Part shown: positions 1 to 11,136 of the stretch, piece by piece
Position numbering within the stretch: the first letter of the stretch is position 1
How the letters are laid out: every line of letters begins with the position of its first letter
From: Dactylorhiza incarnata
Lineage: Eukaryota > Streptophyta > Magnoliopsida > Asparagales > Orchidaceae
Reading direction: 5' to 3'
Length of the DNA stretch: 64,000 nucleotides
Assembly (NCBI GenBank): GCA_033032865.1
Contig: JAWHQI010000049.1
Coordinates: forward strand, 2,852,001-2,916,000
The notes under the pieces: generated by a model
What the model saw: the letters and a program-made list of their open reading frames with translations, nothing else
Told to the model about the DNA's origin: nothing
The model's database searches: none
Position numbers and translations under genes: made by a program

Positions 1-108
1 ACTTGGGGATTCACTCCCACATTTTATATTACTTGAATGATCGGTACACTGCCGTTTCGTGCCGTAGTCTAGCTACCGCCTATAGCGGTGTGCAAGATTT
101 GCGTATCA
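1..108 (+). repeat. 3' end of the 5' LTR of Gyp-1
   Basis: These bases match the last ~108 bases of the LTR ending at 10062 (and its duplicate ending at 22754) with a few substitutions, and end in ATCA directly before the primer-binding site. They include the imperfect palindrome ACCGC-CTATA-GCGGT. Confidence 0.9.
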
Positions 109-114
109 TGTTTT

Positions 115-132
115 TGGCACCGTTGTCGGGGA
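115..132 (+). other. Primer-binding site of Gyp-1 (tRNA-Asp-like)
   Basis: TGGCACCGTTGTCGGGGA lies six bases after the LTR end. It differs by two bases from the TGGCGCCGTTGCCGGGGA site typical of Athila-type gypsy elements. Confidence 0.8.
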
Positions 133-326
133 ACACAGTCGTGTGAGTTTTTTGGAGAGGGAGAATCTGAGAGAGAAGCCCTTCCATTTGTAAATTGCAT
201 CCTTTATTTTATTTCAGTTCTTTTTATTCCATTTTCTTGTTTTACTTAGGTTGCTTAGTAAATTATTGTTGGGTGTAGCATTTTGCACAATAGTGTTTTT
301 CTTTTGAATCTTGTTATCTTCACACA

Positions 327-1550
327 ATGTGGGCTTCATTTAATATTCGTTGCCATTTGTGTGGAGATATCTCTCATGCTAGTGATAGATGTCCAAAGGG
401 AGATAATAGCCCTAGCACTCAAGGCCCAGTATATGGAGCACCGACTTCGTCTGGTACTCCATATGGTGCGCGTAAGTCCTATGGCTATTCTGTTGAGCCT
501 TTACCGTCATACTTTTTTACGGCTTCAACTCCCGCTGTGCCAAAGAAGCCCGCAAGGCAGTGCTTGTTTTGTCAGAGCACGGATCATGCTTTGAAGGATT
601 GTGTTTCTTATCTTCGCCAATTGGACGAGGATGACGAGCCGGATATCTGGATCGTCCTGACTCCTAACTCTGGCGGCATACCTTCAACATCTGGTTATGT
701 GTCTGTGTCACCTTCACGTTTTGAAGGGTATGGCATGGACACAGTCACCAGATGTGTGGCTGATCTAGGCTCTATCATGGCTGAGCCTATCTCCCCTGTG
801 CATATATCACAGAGTATAGATTCGATTCCTTGTGAGGAATCTGTGATTGACTTTTATCCAAGCACTATTCCTCCTCCAATTGTGCATTTTACTACATTTG
901 TCTCTGACGATATTATTGAGGATGTTTCGCAGGATAAGGCAGGTGATTTATGTGTTGTTCCTATTCCTATGGAGGAGGATATTTTCCAAGGTGATGAGGA
1001 TTCTACCTCAGCACCGGTGGAGGAATTCCAAATTGTGGAGGAGGTCACTGATGATCCTACTGAGCCCTGCAGCATTGTCGATGATGCCGACAATATCTTA
1101 TTTACCCAACCTCTTGGGAGTGAGACCGGGGCCACTCCCCCGATTGATGTTCATTTAAGTTTTTCTTCTTTTTTATTTCCTAACCCCCCTTCTTCATCTG
1201 AGCCTGTGCAGGTTGAGTCTTCATAGGTACTTCAGGAGGACTTGGAGCATTTTGCTCAAGTCAATGATGATTGTATCCTCTCTTGTGAGGAGGTTGATCC
1301 CTCCTCCATAGAGGAAGCCTCATTCATTGCCTTCTTCTCCTGCCACCTCCCTGAAGATGACACCTTGCTGGGCAAGGATTATTTTGGTGAGATGAGTGAG
1401 GACTCCTCCTCTTCTTACTTTCTACTTCCCCTACCTGTGAAGAGCAGGTATTATTATTTAGGTAGGGGAGTAACTGTTTTATCGCCATATCGGTACCCGC
1501 TACCGACACGCATATTAGAACAGTTACCTGTACAGTTCCTTTTTCATTGA
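327..1550 (+). pseudogene. Zinc-knuckle ORF of Gyp-1, interrupted by an in-frame TAG
   Basis: One frame runs from ATG 327 through an in-frame TAG at 1224-1226 and on to 1550, about 407 codons without counting the stop. Two CX2CX4HX4C knuckles are visible near residues 9-22 and 79-92, as expected of a nucleic-acid-binding Gag or Gag-like product. The rest is acidic, rich in Ser, Pro, Asp and Glu, and low in complexity. There is no capsid-like helical core before the knuckles, so this is either a Gag lacking its N-terminal half or a separate accessory protein. The TAG could be a read-through codon but is more simply a mutation. It lies about 200 bases after the primer-binding site, where gag is expected. 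Nothing resembling pol follows. Confidence 0.6.
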
Positions 1551-3104
1551 CCCATTAGCTAGAACTGCTTTAAATTTGAATAAGTCGTGCTGGGAGGACC
1601 ATAACCCCAGTAGTTATCTTACTTTTCCTGCAATTCTTATTTCATCTTGTTTAGTTGAGTTAGCTGTAATTCATTTTTATGTTTGTATATTGACTTTTGT
1701 TTTTGCGGAGCTCACCCCTGCAGGTATTCTTCTGGATGGAGGATACTGCAGCTTTGTCTTGGTTTACACGCCAATCTTCTGGTATGCTCACTTGCTGAGC
1801 ATTGGGTACTTTCTTCCCCTAGCCCTCATTTAAATTTCATGTTGATATTTTATGCTGGTTTGTTTTGTTTAAGTTTGGGGGAGAGATATTTATTGTACCC
1901 ACTGCACGTGCACATCTCAGTGCATGTTAGAAGTATTTTATTTCAGTTATTTTATTTGTTCATCTTCATCGCACACCACTACACCCACATGAGCGCGCAC
2001 TCACTTGTGTGTGTGTTTCCGTTCACGCTTATCTTGGTTTGGAATGTGAAATAAGATGTTAGCTTAGGAATTGCAAATCGGAGTGCGATGTTGACTCTTG
2101 TAGTGCTCTAGTCGCATCCGCATGCTCTAGTAGAAATTTGAGTAAAATTAGATTATTTCTATGCATTTAATTTACGATTAGTGTTTTTGCGTAGTTTTAA
2201 ATTTATTATACTCAATTGGTGAATGTGAATGAAATTGGCGGTAGCACGGTGTTGTGTGTACCCAAGCGCTAGTTGTGTGTTGCTCGAGTCGGAAGGAAGG
2301 TTTACCTTTCTCGTAGGTTAAGAACTTGCCCCAAGCGACTCTTGAAGCATGGGCAAGAGCAACTCATTTTGTTAAACGTGATGTAGGCCATTTTTTGGCT
2401 AGTTTGAGCCTTGTTTTCCATGACCTATGCGTTTACCTTTGCAAGCAATGTTTGTGCCTACCCTTCCTCTGTTTCAGCTCTTCTTTCAATCACCAAAGCC
2501 TGAAACTTATCCTATTATCGCAACCAAGTAGTGAGTTAACTGAAATCATATTTGTTGATTTGGTGTGATGTTTGGAACGCTTGTGATGTGAAAGAAAAAG
2601 TGTATTGTGTGTTGAACACATTATTGTAAACCAACCGGGGGATAAAAGAAAAAGAAAAAAATGAAGTTAAAAGAAAGATTTGAAAAGAATTGGAATGAAA
2701 AGAAATCCCTTTGAGCGTAATAGAAAATTCAGTTGGTATTTGTTGGAGTTTGCTGTGTGCACACCCAGTTTTCAAGCTAAGTCTGGGGTGTGTCACACTA
2801 GCATCGTTCTTGGTCTTGTTTTGGTACAACGACATATTTTGACTCAATTGAGTTGCGTAGCCGTCTCGTTTATCATTGAATATCATACCGTAACCTAAGC
2901 CCCATTATAACCTGAAAGCCCTATTGATTTAACGTGTGAGTTTGCTAGCGCCGTGGAGAGAGTGTAACCGGGCAAGCTTATGGCTCTCGTCGTTGATGGA
3001 TTTCAGCCGAGTTATCCCTGAATTCCGGTCTTTTGCAACACCCTCCTGAGTGGCTTGTTTACTTTCACATCGGGCACGACCGCACAAATTCTTCATGATT
3101 CACC
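1551..3104 (+). other. Non-coding internal region of Gyp-1
   Basis: No convincing gene is seen. A polypurine-like stretch (AAGTTTGGGGGAGAGA) occurs near 1871-1886 and a weaker one (AAGTCTGGGGT) near 2778. Athila/Tat elements often carry such extra tracts between coding region and 3' LTR. Short ORFs here look like chance. Confidence 0.6.
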
Positions 3105-3109
3105 ATATG

Positions 3110-4507
3110 TGATGTAGGCCAACGAGATGAGGCGATCTCACGCGACTACGAACAACAACTATCAACGCTCCGCTCTTCCCAAACACAATTTAAACGCAGC
3201 CCTCGACTAAACTTATTATTAATTATCGTATGCGTACGGATAGCAACTCCGTGACAAGATCGAATCGTCGGCGATAAGCCGGGATCCGTCAAGCTAAAGG
3301 GACGAATGTTTGCGTCCGGACAAGCGATTGTGTTGTACCAAAGAAGATCCTCCGAAAGCAAGACTTCAGAAAATAGGAAGACCTTCCCCAATAAGAGCAA
3401 AAGAGGATCGCCACTCCTCGTCGAATAAACGATAAATCCTAGAGCGTCCACTATCCCAAATGAAAATAATCACGAGAAAATAGCGTCGAGAAAATCCGTC
3501 ACAATCCTATTCCACCACAAATAACTTGAGAGAAATCTCACAATGAGTAGGAGTCGTTACCCTTCCCGGAATCGTAGATCCGGGTTGTAGAAGTTCCTAC
3601 TAGATCGTTCACGGCGGTGGTCGCCGGAGGAGAGTCTCTTGATGAAGTGCACGTTCGCCTTCACGATCCGCCGCCACGAACAAAGCCCTAGGGGGCCTCT
3701 TAGCCTTGGTCGATCTTGAGAAGGAAAGGGAAAGGGAGGGGGCGGCCACCTTGGCCGAATCCTGTAGAGAGGGAGAGAAAATGGGGCGGTGGCTATGTTG
3801 AGGACGACTAGAGAGGGAGAGAGAGAAGGGGCGTTGGCTGTGCTGTGGCCGAATAGAGGGGGAGAGAAAGAGGGGTGGTGGCTGCTTGGGGAAGAAGGCA
3901 GCAGGGAGGCGGCTGCTTGGGGAGGAGGGAAGACGGCAGAGGGCCGAACCTTCACGAGGGGGAGAACGAAGGGGCCGGCGGCCACAAGGAGGCGAGGAAG
4001 GATACAGGAGATTAGGTTTTAGGAAGCTTTTCTTTTTTTATCCAAAAATCTGAAATTAACATCATTTTGTGGCCTTATATAGAGCCTTACATAGGAGGGA
4101 AAAGGCTACATGCAGCCCAACAAACATGGTTACATGCACACCACATGGTTACATGCACCCAATAACTAAAGTTCAAAAATAAAAATACAAAACATGAAAT
4201 AACACAAACATACTAATTATAATAAAGTGATTATAACTATAAATATTAATTCTTGCGCCGCGGTTGGACGATGTAGCGGTGATGGCGCACGTCATGGTTG
4301 GAGTGGCGCCGTCATCCGCCGTCGTCATGGACCAAGAGTGCTCCAATATGAACCGTGCCGACTCGAACATAGACCCTCAAGCCGGCTCCAATAATCTCGC
4401 GGCATCTTCCATCATAGTCTTCAAATTTGCCGCCGCGATCAAAGTGATGCATCGACGTGGAATCACGAACACGATCACAACCATCCGGCGGGTCCTTGCC
4501 TCCATCA
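3110..4507 (-). repeat. 3' LTR of Gyp-2
   Basis: A direct repeat of 6750-8148. On the minus strand a TATA box (TATATAA) lies at 4075-4081. A long purine-rich stretch (about 3720-4000 on the plus strand) gives spurious proline-rich ORFs on the minus strand and G/E-rich ones on the plus strand, which I do not annotate. Confidence 0.92.
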
Positions 4508-5014
4508 ATCCTCCCCCACTCAAAAACACTCATCACCGATGAGTGGGAGTGAAGGAACCGGTGTAGCAGAGCAGCAACCTGTAGAAGTACGTGCGAGGGA
4601 GCGGGCCGTGAGGGTGGCCCATCCGGCAAGGGTGGCAGGAAGCAGCAAGGGGCCCAGCTTGGCCCCAACAAAATGTCCACCTGTGTCAACCTGTCATGCC
4701 AAAAGTAGAGCCCAAGGGCCTTGATCATAGCAATGGAAAAAGAAGGGGAAAATGCTAAAACATCAAATGACTTCATACCTCCAGAGATCACCATGAGCGT
4801 GAACGACATGCTAACCAGCTCATCTCTCAACCCAACAGAATTTTTAGTGGAGGGAAACGAGAAGAAAGCTAAATGTAGTGGCTCTAGAAAAAGTGAAAGA
4901 CATCTCGAAACACTAAAAATTGGGTTGGGGCCCCGCTCAGCAAAAATTTTCGATGGTAAAGTGAAAGTTTCTAGCTTTCCAAATATTCGACGCAAAGTAC
5001 CGAAACTACTAACA
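4508..5014 (-). other. Polypurine tract and 3' spacer of Gyp-2
   Basis: Next to the LTR the minus strand reads GTTTTTGAGTGGGGGAGGAT, a normal polypurine tract. The remaining ~490 bases hold no recognisable domain. Confidence 0.75.
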
Positions 5015-6442
5015 TCACTCTAAATTGCCAAGAGGCAACAATCTAGGGGAAAGATACACTAAAACCGAATCGCTTATAACGCGGGATGCTCCATGGGGTG
5101 CGGTGAACATAGAGTGAATGGACCCAAGTGGGTCGTCCAACAATGTATCATCCGGTCCGGGTGGGTGAAGACAACGTGGAACATATGATAAGTCATAATA
5201 TAAACTTAAATCTATGATCGTCGTAAGGTGTGGTGGGTCCGTGGGTGGAAAAGGACTCCAACAATTCGTGACTTCGTTCCCTAAATTTATTTCAGATATG
5301 CTAGATCTCCTAACGTGAGTGGTGTCATGATCACAAAGCCTAGGGTGATCATGCATAGTAGAGTCAGCTAACATAGGAAGGATAACCCAACAAAACCACT
5401 CAACACGCCCAGCGGGGGTAGCGGGCTCCATGCCATACCTCAAGGTTGGGGCTGAAGTTAGGGAGCTCCAGGCGGCCTTAAATGGATGGTGGTTCCAGGG
5501 GGTAGCTAACACGAGTCTAGAGTCCACAAGTGCGGAATGTAGACTCACACAAGTACCACCAATCGATAAAGAAGTGGGCCGTATGACCTCCCCACTAAGG
5601 GGCACAGAAAACTCAGTAGTCATAATCTCATCGTGATCATCATCCTCCTGAGTGACCTCGGGATGTCCAACCGAGGGATCCCTAAAGACGATGGGAATGT
5701 GCATAGGTTGACTAATCAGGGCACCCTCACTTGCAGGCACTAAATCAGACGTGGGTGCCTCCACAGGGACAATATCAATAGGCAGGATGGGGCTAAAAGG
5801 GTCAGACTCGGGTGTTATGATCAAGCTCGGTGTGTTGACCTCAGGGTGGCTAACACAATCGACGGGCTGACTTTGACTAACGGTGTCAAAATCCCCATGC
5901 ATGTCAATACCGGGTGGTGTCGACTCAACCGAGCCACAAATGTCTCCAGATGAGACTGTCGGCTTCCTGGGCGGAGTGGACCTAAGAGATATAAGCCGAC
6001 CTTGATGCATGAAGTCTAAGGTGTCATCGTGATCATCGTATAGAATATCATGATGAGCAAGCCAACGGTGTCCTAGCAGTATATGAAAGTCCTTCATGGG
6101 AAGGACATCGCACCAGACGTGCTAAGAATAGGCTTTGATGGTGAGGGGCACCAAACATCGCCGGGACACTAACACAACGCTCTCATCAAGGCATATGAGC
6201 CGATATGGGTGAGGATGTGGTTCAGTGGTCACCAACATCCTAGACACCGCGTTCTCCGTGATAGCATTTGTGTGGCAGACGCTATCGACAACAAGCCTGC
6301 ACCACTTCTCACCGTGTTTAAAATTTAATTTAAATTGGTGCATCGGGTCATGGCTGAACCTAATTATCTTCATAGAGCAGGCCCGTGGTGTAGTTATACG
6401 TGAAAGGGGCGGGGGATACCCCGGATTCAGCCTAGTAGTCAT
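5015..6442 (-). pseudogene. Gypsy-type aspartic protease remnant plus unknown tail (Gyp-2)
   Basis: Two adjoining minus-strand reading frames (6442-6122 and 6097-5015), separated by a stop or frame break near 6110, match the layout of the retropepsin region of plant gypsy elements. The first has the segment around W-C-R-L-V-V-D-S, where the active-site Asp is expected. The second starts with D-V-L-P-M then I-L-L-G-H-R-W-L, the usual flap and second-half motif. The catalytic triplet normally reads Asp-Ser/Thr-Gly; here it reads Asp-Ser-Val, so activity is unlikely. The last ~300 residues are Pro/Ser/Asp-rich and unrecognised. No zinc knuckle precedes it and no reverse transcriptase follows. 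Confidence 0.6.
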
Positions 6443-6749
6443 TACTAGTGAAAAAATTAGGTGCTGTCCAGTATAAAAATTACGAGCGTTTAATTTTTGT
6501 AGCCACCTAAACCTTCATGAAACTGAAATATTTTTTTATTTTAATTCTTATATCTTGACTAAGAACCTACAGAATTTTTGTTTGTTGATTCCGACGAAAT
6601 TTTGAAAATCGCTATTTGCACACCAATGCTAAAAAATTCAGATTTCGGTAAAACTACGGTGCACACCCAAGTGAGGGCGGATATCCTACGGATTAGAGTA
6701 AGGATGGTGTCGAGATAGAACTCAACACAACCTCGCTTTGATACCAAAT
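6443..6749 (-). other. Leader and primer-binding site of Gyp-2
   Basis: The minus strand reads TGGTATCAAAGC at 6746-6735, close to the tRNA-iMet site TGGTATCAGAGC and three bases from the LTR. No gene is seen in the remaining leader. Confidence 0.8.
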
Positions 6750-8148
6750 TGATGTAGGCCACCGAGATGAGGCGATCTCACGCGACTACGAACAACAACT
6801 ATCAACGCTCCGCTCTTCCCAAACACAATTTAAACGCAGCCCTCGACTAAACTTATTATTAATTATTGTACGCGTACGGATAGCAACTCCGTGACAAGAT
6901 CGAATCGTCAGCGATAAGCCGGGATCCGTCAAGCTAAAGGGACGAATGTTTGCGTCCGGACAAGCGATTGTGTTGTACCAAAGAAGATCCTCCGAAAGCA
7001 AGACTTCGGAAAATAGGAAGACCTTCCCCAACAAGAGCAAAAGAGGATCGCCACTCCTCGTCGAATAAACGATAAATCCTAGAGCGTCCACTATCCCAAA
7101 TGAAAATTATCATGAGAAAATAGCGTCGAGAAAATCCGTCACAATCCTATTCCACCACAAATAACTTGAGAGAAATCTCACAATGAGTAGGAGTCGTTAC
7201 CCTTCCCAGAATCGTAGATCCGGGTTGTAGAAGTTCCTACTAGATCGTTCACGGTGGTGGTCGCCGGAGGAGAGTCTCTTGACATAGTGCACGTTCGCCT
7301 TCACGATCCGCCGCCACGAACAAAGCCCTAGGGGGGCCTCTTAGCCTTGGTCGATCTTGAGAAGGAAAGGGAAAGGGAGGGCGCGGCCTCCTTGGCCGAA
7401 TCCTGTAGAGAGGGAGAGAAAATGGGGCGGTGGCTGTGTTGAGGATGACTAGAGAGGGAGAGAGAGAAGGTGCGTTGGCTGTGCTGTGGCCGAATAGAGG
7501 GGGAGAGAAAGAGGGGCGGTGGCTGCTTGGGGAAGAAGGCAGCAGGGACGCGGCTGCTTGGGGAGGAGGGAAGAAGGCAGAGGGCCGAACCTTCACGAGG
7601 GGGAGAACGAAGGGGCCGGCGGCCACAAGGAGGCGAGGAAGGATACAGGAGATTAGGTTTTAGGAAGCTTTACTTTTTTTATCCAAAAATCTGAAATTAA
7701 CATCATTTTGTGGCCTTATATAGAGCCTTACATAGGAGGGAAAAGGCTACATGCAGCCCAACAAACATGGTTACATGCACACCACATGGTTACATGCACC
7801 CCATAACTAAAGTTCAAAAATAAAAATACAAAACATGAAATAACACAAACATACTAATTATAATAAAGTGATTATAACTATAAATATTAATTCTTGCGCC
7901 GCGGTTGGACGATGTAGCGGTGATGGCGCACGTCATGGTTGGAGTGGCACCGTCATCCGCCGTCGTCATGGACCAAGAGTGCTCCAATATGAACCGTGCC
8001 GAATCGAACATAGACCCTCAAGCCGGCTCCAATAATCTCGCGGCATCTTCCATCATAGTCTTCGAATTTGCCGCCGCGATCAAAGTGATGCGTCGATGTG
8101 GAATCACGAACACGATCACAACCATCCGACGGGTCCTTGCCTCCATCA
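6750..8148 (-). repeat. 5' LTR of Gyp-2
   Basis: The partner of 3110-4507 with only scattered differences. Its TATA box (TATATAA) on the minus strand is at 7716-7722. The outer edge is followed by the ATATG duplication. Confidence 0.92.
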
Positions 8149-8153
8149 ATATG

Positions 8154-8356
8154 AGTATAACAAAATCTTTATTTACGCTTTATCACTTATGTAAATTAGT
8201 TAGCATAGTTAGAATCTCCTTTTACTGAATTTCTATTTGCAAGCGTGTGATACTTCGCACCATACTCCTATTTAGCAATTCCCTTCACTAACTACCGTTT
8301 TCATACTCCGCCGGATTTGTTTGCTCGGGACCTGCAAACAGGTAAGTCTGGGGGTT
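8154..8356 (+). other. 3' end of the Gyp-1 internal region with polypurine tract
   Basis: This continues the Gyp-1 sequence interrupted at 3105. It ends with the polypurine tract AAGTCTGGGGGTT at 8344-8356, touching the 3' LTR. Confidence 0.8.
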
Positions 8357-10062
8357 TGATGAGTCCGATTTATATAGGGGTTTTCAGACTCATCTGGGCT
8401 TGTTTTCACGCATTTGCACTTCACTTTCTGCACATTATTGCTTATATTGCATTGATACTCCGGATTTCACGAAGTGCACCTTTTAGGCCTGTTGTGGTAT
8501 ACAATTGCATGCTTTGTTGTTGGGGGCAAGCACAATGTGCTCCCCATTCTTTTTATGCGTTTATGCTTGAGCTGGAGGGGTATTCCCAGCTGGGTTGTGG
8601 CTGATGCAGGTGGACGGCTCATCCATTTTGTACCAAGAATTCATGTCTATGTATATCGCCCGGTCGTGCGTTTTCCTTGACGCATGGGCGAATGCGATCG
8701 TGCCTTCTCTTCTGGGGTGGAATACGATGTTCTGTCGTTGATCGTGCGTCTCTACGCACGGGCAGTGCCCGTGCGTGAAGGAATCGCACGATCGACCTGT
8801 TTTGCCTTCCTTTTTGGCTTTTCTGAATTTACCCGTGCGTTTTTGCGCACGGACGGCTTCGACCGTGCGTGAGTAAAACACACGGGCGCTCTGGGTCGTC
8901 TTCCTGGCATGTCTTTTTGATTAATTTCGCACGGTTCACGCATGATCGTGCGTTCGACCGTGCGTGACCAAATTTCTGAACTTTTTGTATAAAAGCTGCA
9001 GTTCTTGACCTATTCCGGATCGACCTTCTTTTTCGCGCCCAGAGCTCTAGTTCCGTGCCATTTTCGCCGCTCCATCACCGCCACCTTCGGGAGGAGCTCC
9101 GACCGCCATTCTCTTGCAATTCTCAAACTGGAGAATCCTCTAGGCCTCCTACATTGTTCGTGCACCTCCAAAGTTCCATTTTGAGGGATTTTCTGCTACA
9201 TATATGAAGTTCTCCGGTGAGATCGTGGCCAAAGAAGATTGACGGAAAAGACGGGTATAATAGAAGAAGGTGACAGCTCTTCCGGACCCCGGACGACAGT
9301 TGGAGCCTGAGCTCGGACAAGGATTGACAACCCTAGATTCCGGCCGTGAACTTCCGATGAGACTCCATGCTTTGGTTATAATCTAAACCTCCTTTACATT
9401 GTTGTGTGTTATTCCTTAATTATTGGGGTATATGAACAATGTTTGCTAAACTTTGTTTTGTCATTTAATATTTCATGTCTATGTGAAATTATTATGTGTG
9501 GTTTATGCAAGTGAGGAGCGCCCCATTCCATCCTCCATCCCGCCGTCATGTTCGTGTTCCACACTAGCAATTGCTAGTGGCGTGCTTGTCGACGAGGTGC
9601 TTGCGACCCTCATTCTGCCTGCCAACTCGCTCATCCGCCTTGTGATGCGTGGAATAGCGGCCCGTGTAATCTATTCGCCTAACGAAGCAGCGCGCTCAAG
9701 GCCTGCACAGCTCGATTCCGCTTTCCTACTCGTCCATCCGCCCTTGCGAAGCAGTGCGCTCAAGGCCTGCCTAGTCTCCATCCTGCCAAGCGAAGCATTG
9801 CATAGCGGCATTGCATAGGAGTAGTTGTAGTATTTTCTCTTTATTTCCACCAACCAAAACCCCCTGTTTCCGCAACCCATCTAACTTAAGGAATTTAATC
9901 TCAAGTCCTTCCTCAAAAGTAAAATCCACCTTACCGTGTTCCTTCGAGATTGATACTTGGGGATTCAATCCCACATTTTATATTACTTGAACGATCGGTA
10001 CACTGCCATTTCGTGCCGCAGTCTAGCTACCGCTTATAGCGGTGTGCGAGATTTGCGCATCA
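8357..10062 (+). repeat. 3' LTR of Gyp-1
   Basis: It starts TGATGAG after the polypurine tract and ends GCGCATCA. U3 holds a cluster of CGTGCG/CGCACG motifs (about 8660-8970), including a 23-bp perfect inverted repeat (8754-8776, arms of 11 bases around one G) and a 7-bp stem hairpin at 8833-8852. A TATA box follows at 8988. The part from 8889 on is repeated at 21581-22754. Confidence 0.9.
8988..8994 (+). promoter_or_regulatory. TATA box in the Gyp-1 LTR
   Basis: TATAAAA lies about 20 bases after the last CGTGCG motif. It is conserved in the duplicated copy at 21680-21686, and marks the expected U3/R start for plus-strand transcription. Confidence 0.65.
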
Positions 10063-10288
10063 GGCTCCATCTCCACAACCTCCAGTTTGACGAGGTGGGT
10101 CAATGAGAGAGACCCAGCGAGAACTACAGGAGCTAATGGAGCAGGGAGCGGACATAAATTGGAAAGTGACACGAATGTCGAAAAAGATATCCGGTATTGA
10201 GAAGATGATACAGAAGATAATGATGGCACTTAAGTTAACTCAGTCACCGGTTAGAGAGGAGAGTCCAGAGGAGGAGCAGCCTCGATGA
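10063..10288 (+). pseudogene. C-terminal tail of an antisense plant-transposon-like ORF (Cop-1, copy 1)
   Basis: After the Gyp-1 LTR end the plus strand continues a coding frame ending at TGA 10286-10288. The product is an amphipathic segment rich in Glu, Gln, Lys and Met (about 60 residues from 10103) and matches in layout the end of the longer ORF at 26730-27833 in Cop-3 (..K-K-I-S-G..E-K-M-I-Q-K-I-M.., followed by Glu/Pro-rich residues). It is truncated by Gyp-1. It runs opposite to the gag of the same element. Confidence 0.6.
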
Positions 10289-11136
10289 TCGGTTCGTCGG
10301 AAATGATGTGGAGGTGATGAAGGGGAGAGCAGCAGTATGGGTGCTGGAGAATGAATAATTTGTTTTTATTTTTGTAATAATACAGGTTTCAGAAACAGCA
10401 AGACAAACATCTGTTACTATCGCGCAGCGATAGTTCTAGCACTGGCGTTAGTACCAGCGTACTATCTGGGTTCATATTTTTCATTTTGGACTAATTTCTT
10501 GCTTATTTTAAGTGTTATTTTATGCTTATCGTTCTGAAGTAGTTTACAGATATCCTGTATGGTTATGAATTTTTCTCACTTCATAGTTTGATAATTATTT
10601 TTATTTGTCTTGGCATTATCATGTGAAAAGTTAAATTCTTTGATTTCAATTTTTTTTAGCCAATTATACAGGATTATTTTAATTTTGGTTAAGCATGATA
10701 GGGGCAAACTAATTACGCAAGTATATTAAATAAATAAGCAAAACTTGCGCATTTTATAAATTTAGCCTAATACCCCTAAAAACACCTTTCAAATCCGTTT
10801 TGACACTTACTTCAATTAGTCTTAATAATATCATATGACAAATTTAGTTTTTCAAATTTTATAAGACTTTTAGGAAATGGATTTAGAAGGATAAAAATAA
10901 AAGATTATTAGATCACTTGAAAATAATATGACTTTTTATTCAATTGTGTTCAATTTGATTTATTAATGAATTTAGGTTTAATATGTGAAAATCATATCAC
11001 AAGTTATATAAAGTGATCTTATCATGATGGCACAAAGAAATAAAAGCAAAAATAAAAAGGAAATAACGCACATCATGATGTAGAGAATTGATATTTCATT
11101 TTTAATTGATTTCTACTTCATGCAAATGATAGGATA
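10289..11136. other. Cop-1 spacer between convergent ORFs (copy 1)
   Basis: An AT-rich, non-coding stretch between the end of the antisense ORF and the end of gag. The only GC-rich part is a cluster of TAGCGC/GGCGTTAG-like motifs at 10412-10470, which recurs in the other copia elements here. Confidence 0.7.

Larger units (their letters stand above)
3110..8148 (-). mobile_element. Gyp-2: complete non-autonomous LTR element nested in Gyp-1
   Basis: Two ~1.4-kb LTRs (3110-4507 and 6750-8148), nearly identical, flank a 2.2-kb internal region. The element is bounded by a 5-bp target-site duplication ATATG (3105-3109 and 8149-8153). On the minus strand the order is 5' LTR, primer-binding site, degenerate protease-like coding, polypurine tract, 3' LTR. 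LTR ends are TGATG..CATCA. No reverse transcriptase or integrase is present, so it could only move in trans. Near-identity of the LTRs suggests a recent insertion. Confidence 0.92.
1..10062 (+). mobile_element. Gyp-1: non-autonomous Ty3/gypsy-like LTR retrotransposon, 5' end outside window
   Basis: The end of the 5' LTR (1-108), a primer-binding site, an internal region and a full 3' LTR (8357-10062) are present. The two LTR ends match closely over the last 108 bases. A polypurine tract (AAGTCTGGGGGTT) sits directly before the 3' LTR, which starts TGATGAG and ends GCATCA. The only ORF is a zinc-knuckle protein; no protease, reverse transcriptase, RNase H or integrase is visible. Gyp-2 is inserted at 3110-8148. 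The right flank (10063 on) continues an ORF of Cop-1, so Gyp-1 probably landed inside that ORF. The primer site and tract style suggest the Athila/Tat branch, which is inference. Confidence 0.8.

Noticed and set aside
3557..4022. Proline-rich (minus) and Gly/Glu-rich (plus) ORFs, repeated at 7249-7694
   Set aside because: Both lie in the purine-rich part of the Gyp-2 LTR and are present on both strands; no domain, and LTRs are not expected to code here.
9453..9880. ORFs in the Gyp-1 3' LTR, repeated at 22175-22608
   Set aside because: They overlap on opposite strands within an LTR and are not conserved in frame between the two copies.
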